Origin: Peromyscus leucopus
Taxonomy: Eukaryota; Chordata; Mammalia; Rodentia; Cricetidae
Direction of reading: 5' to 3'
DNA length: 64,000 bases
NCBI RefSeq assembly: GCF_004664715.2
Contig: NC_051071.1
Span: 30,320,161-30,384,160 of the forward strand
Both the position numbers and the translations under genes were made by a program. Positions within the stretch are counted from its first letter, which is position 1, and the number at the start of each line of letters is the position of its first letter. Below are positions 58,311-64,000 of this stretch, piece after piece. Below the pieces are notes generated by a model. That model worked only from the letters and a program-made list of their open reading frames with translations, did no database searches and was not told the DNA's origin.

Positions 58311-59764
58311 TTCTGATTGCTTCATTAAAAGACACATGCAAAGCCCTTCTTTTTTGTCTTTACAGTCATAGTCTTACTGAACAAATATAAGGTGCCTCGT
58401 ATATGTTTTATGTGATGGTATCACTCATAGCCATGGGAAGGCCCTCTCTCTTGAGTTAAGCCTTCCAGGAAACACTCAGAGGTATGCTTCCACTGTGATT
58501 CTAAAGACAGCCTGTTGAAAATGAAGACTGACCATCCCACCATGATGAAGCAAAGCCTCTCACCCCATGGACAAAAGTAACATATGCTGTATCCATGAAG
58601 TCTTTAATATCCAAAAATGAAAATGTCTTACCTTATAAGATTGGAATCACCTTCACCATTCCACATGATATAATGTAAAAATGAAGTACTCTCATGGGAA
58701 CATTTTGAATGTTGCCTGCTAGGCAAACATACATTTCATCAAAGAGAGTTCATGTCAGAAGGTAAGACTCACAAAAATAGAGATTCTGCCTGTGTTCATC
58801 AACAACGCAACAGTCAGCATCTGAAATGAATACAGGGTGAATGAATGAATCATGTAATGGAGGTCATAAACATCTAAATAAAGACTTCAGGACAAGATGA
58901 GGATGTCCGTTGGTTACACATTCATCTTCCTTATTCATCTTCAAAGGTCCATTTCAGCCTATCTTGCATTGGGTACACAATGGGGTGCCAAGTGAGGTGA
59001 AGTTTCTGTACACTAGACTGCAAGTGAGCAACAGTGAACTCACAAACACTATTCATCAGCAATCACATTGCTCAATACTATTGATCACGTCTGGCTTTTA
59101 TACGACCTGGAATCTCACAGGAAAGCATCCCATTTCTTAGATCTGACTCATTTGCTAATGTGTTCTCAGTAGATGTTGTTACATGAACAAACAAACCAAT
59201 TGATGAACACATATGAAAACACACATGGAGAGATCACAAAGCAAAATTCACAAGTTCTTAAGCAACAATTCATAAGAAGAATCTCCAAATTAAAAAGCAG
59301 CATGTCTAGCTATGTCACTCAATTCCTGCAGATGTGAACAGTCTACAATTTCTCTGCATTTGGAATGCAGAGAATGGCATACAGGACAGGAATAGAAGGA
59401 ATGAGAGTTGCAAAGCGCCAGCTATAGGTGCTATCTGGAGGTTGCAGTCTACCTGAGCTTCTCCCCTCCCCTCAGTTAAAGAGCACAGCCTGTGCTCTTT
59501 AACTGAGCACATAGCTTGCTAAGTTAAAAAAAAACAATAGCTCTATAAGGCGCATGTACAGCCTGCATTTCCTCAGCTTTGATGAAGATGTCTGAAGACA
59601 CTTCTTCATCTTAACATGGGGACTTTCCTGTCATGAGTGCCATAAGGATATTATAACTATATTGGGGAAGTGCCTAATTCTTAATAGATGCAATATTATA
59701 TCTATAGGTAAATTCTATGGTGACTAATTTAAAGTAATTAAGCAGGGTCTTGCTTTAAATCATT
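58311..59764. other. Unique sequence containing one long palindrome
   Basis: No repeat family or coding frame recognised apart from the inverted repeat at 59,471-59,507. Confidence 0.4.
59471..59507. repeat. Perfect 18-bp inverted repeat with 1-nt spacer
   Basis: 'ctcagttaaagagcacag', then c, then 'ctgtgctctttaactgag'. Every base of the 18-bp arms pairs. It can form a hairpin in RNA or a cruciform in DNA. No transposon family or RNA gene explains it. Confidence 0.95.
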
Positions 59765-60090
59765 AACAAATACCTGAGGTAATCAAATTATAAGGTGAGC
59801 AGCTTTGTTTTGGCTCATAGTTTTGGAGACCCTTGTCCATGACTATTTGTTCTCAGAAGCTTATAAGGATGATGGGAGCACAGTAGAGCAAAGCTGCTCA
59901 TCTCATAGACAGAAAATAAAAGAGAGAAAGAGGAAGAGGACATCTCCTATAGTCATCCTCAAGGGCATACCTCAATGACTTAAGGACATCCCATCAAGCC
60001 CACTCCTTAAAGTACTGTGACACCTTGGGGGCCAAACCTTACCACAAGGGATTCAGGGTCCATATCACAGCTTCAGGGACAAAAGAAACT
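59765..60090 (-). mobile_element. Rodent MT/MaLR-type LTR, antisense
   Basis: 'gttttggctcatagttttgg', 'agagcaaagctgctcatctc', 'cccatcaagcccactcctta' and 'ccttgggggccaaacctta' follow the reverse complement of MT/THE1-like LTRs. Confidence 0.6.
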
Positions 60091-61029
60091 GTGAAGAAAA
60101 TTGAACATGACTAGACAAGGGGTTTATTACATAATTTATACATTTGGAAAGCATAATAAGGGTGAAAAGAAATCAAAGTCACAGGAAAGGAATATGCATA
60201 CAGGAAGACTCTTGAGAAGATGAAATGGGGCACATTGTGGGTGCTTGTTCTTGTTAAAATCATATTTAACACTTATCTCCAATACTTTTATATTACATTA
60301 TTTATGTAGGTACTAATTCTACTAGATTACAGGCTGACACATAGGCACACATTTGGCACTTTTGCCTTTGAAAATGTGCAGACACTCTTCCTTTCGAGAA
60401 ACATCAGAAATCATATAACTTAATTCCATTTCAAAACATTGTGTGGGCTCCCGTCTAAAATCACTTGGGATCAAGGACCAATGGTGTGCGCGATCCAGAG
60501 CCTTGTGTTCTACTGACCATTTCTTTCCAGAATGATGGATGAGGTAGAGATAAAAGCTATAGCTTTTAGAGTAGTGACACATAGAAGCATTCTCCTGCTA
60601 CAAGGGTTAAAAGCCTGACCTCCAGAAACTTCTCTGGCTTCACAAAACATCTATTGTCCTCATTGCACAATGGGATACTTTGCTACCAAGGTAGGAGCCT
60701 GCATACAAAAGGGCTAACATACTCATCAACCAATAGGTCTTCTACAGTGTTGTGACAAGTGAGCAGTGAGATTTGGGGGACTGTTTATTAAATTTATTAA
60801 AATTTCTCATGGTGGGCATTTACTATGTACATTGTCCTTCTTAGCAGATGTTATTTGTTTTGTTCCTGTTTTTTTTAAATGGTTTTCTTTTAAATAACTT
60901 GGATTGTGCTTTAAGGAGAAAATGGGAAATGACAAGAAAAGCTTATTTAAATAAACAAGCCACTTTTAGAATGTGTTCTGGAAGCAGAACTCCTTCAAGC
61001 CAAAACCGAAATCGAGCCTGGCAGGCAAG
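60091..61029. other. Unique sequence, no gene seen
   Basis: Frame 60,322-60,582 (minus, 86 codons) has no known domain. Nothing else is recognised. Confidence 0.4.
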
Positions 61030-61115
61030 ACAGGACTTAAGGTCTTCATTTTACAGTCAAAGAAACTGAGTCATCAAGTGGCCAGAAAGTGAGAGTCAAG
61101 GCCAAGCCCTCAGCA
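61030..61115 (+). mobile_element. MIR SINE fragment
   Basis: 'cttcattttacagtcaaaga', 'aactgagtcatcaagtggcc' and 'agtgagagtcaaggcc' match the MIR 3' core. Confidence 0.55.
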
Positions 61116-61775
61116 GTTGGAGAAGATCTAACATAGAAGTTTTTCTCCTCCGAACAAAATGAGCTTGCTCCAGAGCCAGGAAGGACAACTGGGGTAAAAG
61201 CAGAGGGCATCTTCCATCAGCCTTTCAGCTGGAGAGTGGCAACACTGTACAGAGAGCATTCCAACTATGTAGATGCAGACAGGGATGACATTTTTGAATG
61301 CACAAAGAATCTGATTAATTGGGACAGGAGATCAAGTATCAACAGTCTTCTAAGGCTCAGAGCAAGCAGGGAGGCCTCCCTTGAATTTGCCAACCTCTGA
61401 AGTAGGCTGGCAATAAATAAGACTCAGGCGCCCAGGACTGAAGTGCTGATATGTGCTTCTTAGGGGGCAAGTCAAGAGTTCTTTATTGCTCGCCTGTGAG
61501 GTGGGAGATTACTATATTAGGCTCTAGGGAGGAGGGGGCATTGACCTGGAGTTTTGAGCCTCACATCAGGTCTGCTTTCTACAGAGGAAAGGTATTCTGA
61601 CAGGTATGTGTTCCTATGGCTCACAGGGTGAGCATCAATGGACAAGGCTTCTGCTAGAATGACAAGAGATGACAGTGGATCAAAATCACAACCTTGTTCC
61701 TGGAGCATGGAAATGAGCACAGATAAATAAACACAGAACCTCTAGCTACCATGATAGATACTCCTAGGGATGTTG
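61116..61775. other. Unique sequence, nothing recognised
   Basis: No repeat or coding signal identified. Confidence 0.35.
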
Positions 61776-61850
61776 GCTCATTATTCATTCACCCATCCTC
61801 TCAGCAAATAGCCTTTGAGTGTTACTCCATGCCAGACACTAGGCTAAGTG
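61776..61850 (+). mobile_element. L2/MIR-like scrap
   Basis: 'cattattcattcacccatcc', 'tttgagtgttactccatgcc' and 'agacactaggctaagtgcc' resemble an L2 3' end ('...attgagcacctactatgtgccaggcactg...'). Confidence 0.5.
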
Positions 61851-61921
61851 CCAGTGGTCAGGATAATTCAACTGGTTCTCACTTACTCATCTGTGAACTC
61901 CTTAGGCATTACTGAGCTGCA

Positions 61922-62616
61922 TGTCCTAGCTAGTATTGCTATTGCTGTGATGAAACACCATGACCAAAAGCAAGTTGGGGAGGAAAGGGTTTATTTGGCT
62001 TACACTTCCACATTACTGTTCATCACTGAAGTAAGAAGTCAGGACAGGAACTCAAACAGGGCAGGAACCTGGAAACAGGAGCAGATGCAGAAGCCATGGA
62101 GGAGAATGACTATTTCGCTTCCCATGGTTTGTATAATCTGCTTTCTTACACTTGATCTTATCCAGAAGGCCAAGAAGTAATTCAATCTGCTTTCTTTCTT
62201 TTTTTTAATCTGCTTTCTTTTCCTTTCTTTCTTTCTTTTTTTGTTTTTTGTTTGTTTGTTTTTCAAGACAGGGTTTCTCTATGTAGTTTTGGCGCCTGTG
62301 CTGGACCAGGCTGGCCTCGAACTCACAGAGATCTCAAACTCACAGAGATCCACCTGGCTCTGCCTCCCGAGTGCTGGGATTAAAGGCATGAGCCACCACT
62401 GCCCAGCCCAATCTGCTTTCTTATAGAACCTAGAACCACCAGCTCAGGGGTGGCCCCACCCCCAATGCGCTGGGTCCTCCCACATCAACCACTAATTAAG
62501 AAAATGCCATACAGGTTTGCCTACAGCCTGACTTGGGGAAAACATTTTCTCAGTTGAGGCTTCCTCCTATCTGATGACTCTAGCTTGTTTCAAGTTGACA
62601 TAAAAGTAGCCAACAC
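61922..62616 (-). mobile_element. Rodent ERVL/MaLR-type LTR, antisense, with nested B1
   Basis: Starts 'tgtcctagctagtattgct' and passes 'gatgaaacaccatgaccaaa', 'tggggaggaaagggtttatt', 'aactcaaacagggcaggaac' and 'caccagctcaggggtggccc'. It ends 'agtagccaacaca'. The same LTR family appears at 47.1-47.5 kb. A B1 SINE interrupts it at 62,223-62,409. Subfamily not assigned. Confidence 0.75.
62223..62409 (-). mobile_element. B1 SINE, antisense, with internal duplication
   Basis: A T-rich tail at 62,223-62,263 is followed by 'caagacagggtttctctatg', 'ggaccaggctggcctcgaac' and 'cccgagtgctgggattaaag'. The 17-bp unit 'ctcgaactcacagagat' (62,316-62,332) is repeated with one change at 62,333-62,349, and the usual block before 'gaccaggctgg' is shortened. 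The target-site duplication 'aatctgctttctt' lies at 62,207-62,219 and 62,410-62,422, with an extra copy at 62,184-62,196. Confidence 0.93.
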
Positions 62617-62744
62617 ATTGTGGTTGTGAACAGTAAATCCTGTAGATGTGGAACAAGACAGAATTCATACGTTTATACTTGACCTCAGGGAACTGACCAT
62701 TTAAGTTCTGAGGGGCATTCTGGAGGTCCATGAACCTTGGTTTT
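62617..62744. other. Short unique spacer
   Basis: No feature recognised. Confidence 0.3.
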
Positions 62745-62880
62745 AAAACCTTAGACAGGTTGATTGGTTGCTCTGCACTTCAGCTTCCTCCCTAGTAACA
62801 CAAGGATTATCATACTCCTGCCACAAGGGTGGTGTGAGACATGGGGTACGATTTCCAATAAATACACTGAGTAAGCTTTA
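62745..62880 (+). mobile_element. MIR SINE remnant
   Basis: 'ctgcacttcagcttcctccc', 'tagtaacacaaggattatca' and 'gggtggtgtgagacatgggg' match the MIR core and 3' region. Confidence 0.55.
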
Positions 62881-64000
62881 ATCCAAATCTCATAGGATGG
62901 TGACTACTATTCCTGGGGCTGGGGGAAGGGCTAATAAATTCCCTCTGAGCTATTTACCTACAGACAAAGAAATCACCAAAAAAGCTGTATTAAGTTACAT
63001 GCTAATAAATGAAGGGACGGGGGAATTTAATAAAGAGACCACTGTGAATACAGTGACTTATTGGGTGCAGAACACTGTTGGGGTTGAGCAGAAATCATTT
63101 CCAATTATATCTGAATGGCATTTGGGGGCTTACAAAGGCATTTTGTGCAACATTGAACACCTCCACCAGTACTGCCTTGGCTCAGGTGTGATTCAGCTGC
63201 CTTGGCTCAGGTATGATTCTGTTAGGGCAGGCTCTGCTTACCTTGTTTGCTCACCCTGAAGACAAGGAGCTGGACTCCTGTAGTCTCAGATGTTTTTACC
63301 TGATTAAAAAAAAAAAGTCACTGAGAATAGCAGAATCTCTTGAGGGAAACAGCTCTCTGTAGATCTCTATGTACTTGATAGAAAACAATATCTGCATTAT
63401 GAAAGTGCAGGAGTTGTTGGATTTTTTTTCATGCCATTACCATATTACAGACACAGCACAGGCCCATTAATAATGGCTTTCTTTGCATAAAGTGAGTCCA
63501 CCTTCTTGAGACTAAAGAGGAGAGGAAAGGGAGATACCAGAGGGTGGAATCCACTAAGATCCACCAGGAAGAGGGAAAGGAAGGAAAAGCCACTAATAAT
63601 GTCTCCTTGGGACTTCTAACACTTCTCTCCCACCCCCACCACCCGTGAACAGAATCGCTCAGGGCAAAGAAGGTATGGCATCACCTTGCCTCTCTGCAGG
63701 GGTCCGGTTCAGTTCCTATATGTGTTTCACCATTTGGATAAGGCATCCTCTACTAGCATGCTCATTATCTCACAATGATCTGTGTTTAATTTGGTCTGCA
63801 TAGAGCAGAAGTTGCCTCATTCTGAGTCTGACATGTCTAACTGATGAGAATTTTCCGTCTCTGTTCAAAATTGCTTTTGGTTTGTGTCTTTCACTTTTTT
63901 AGGGTCCTTGCTGCTGTTTGCATAATCACCATAGCAAAACTCCCTGCAATGACAACATTTGAGCACACCTGATGTCCTGCAGATGTTCTAAAAAGACACT
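62881..64000. other. Unique sequence with a 25-bp tandem duplication, no gene confirmed
   Basis: A 120-codon plus-strand frame (62,897-63,259) is the longest frame outside repeats here, but it has no recognisable domain. The unit 'ctgccttggctcaggtgtga' plus five bases (63,172-63,196) is repeated at 63,197-63,221 with two differences. Nothing else is recognised. Confidence 0.4.

Noticed and set aside
62897..63259. 120-codon plus-strand frame as a host exon
   Set aside because: No domain, no visible splice context, and a non-triplet tandem duplication inside.

Overview
This window reads as non-coding DNA from a muroid rodent, most likely a cricetid (deer mouse, vole or hamster relatives). The evidence is the repeat content. 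There are B1, B3-like and ID SINEs, Lx-type and younger rodent L1 LINEs, and MT-family (ERVL-MaLR) LTRs. There is also a 2.83-kb LTR retroelement whose size, LTR length, primer site and termini fit the mys elements known from Peromyscus and other cricetids. No bacterial or viral gene organisation, tRNA, rRNA, CRISPR array or convincing host protein-coding gene is visible. Reading frames longer than about 100 codons are chance frames, microsatellite frames or fragments of transposons. Family names rest on remembered consensus features and not on a database search.

Layout. 1-9.2 kb: old mammalian repeats (MLT1, MIR, L2, old L1) in unique sequence, plus a minus-strand L1 tail at 5.04-6.42 kb with a clear target-site duplication. 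9.2-13.4 kb: a young plus-strand L1 3' end, an Lx L1 3' UTR, an MT LTR split by a younger MTD LTR, and a B3 SINE. 13.4-19.7 kb: mostly unique, with two MIRs, an MLT2 LTR and one rodent LTR. 19.7-26.4 kb: a composite in which a long minus-strand L1 ends in an inverted 5' segment. It has been invaded by a hAT MITE, MTD and mys-type LTRs, and a GC-rich block with a roughly 240-bp internal period. 26.4-33 kb: a B1, a second copy of the young L1, then the intact mys-like element at 29,553-32,384.

33-43 kb: MIRs, a mys-type solo LTR, an ID, a MER5-like remnant and a 2-kb L1. 43-54 kb: MLT1, an old L1 split by an LTR, further rodent LTRs including one built partly from SINE-like modules, B1, ID and microsatellites. 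54-64 kb: MIR remnants, a TC/TG microsatellite, a perfect 18-bp inverted repeat at 59,471-59,507, and an LTR carrying a nested B1.

Nothing here forms an operon or pathway. The biology is layered retrotransposition: reverse-transcribed inserts with A-rich tails and target-site duplications, LTR elements with 5-6 bp duplications, and nested insertions that give relative ages. The features most worth checking are the mys-like element with its integrase-end remnant, the L1 with inverted 5' segment, the 240-bp-period GC-rich block, and the long palindrome.
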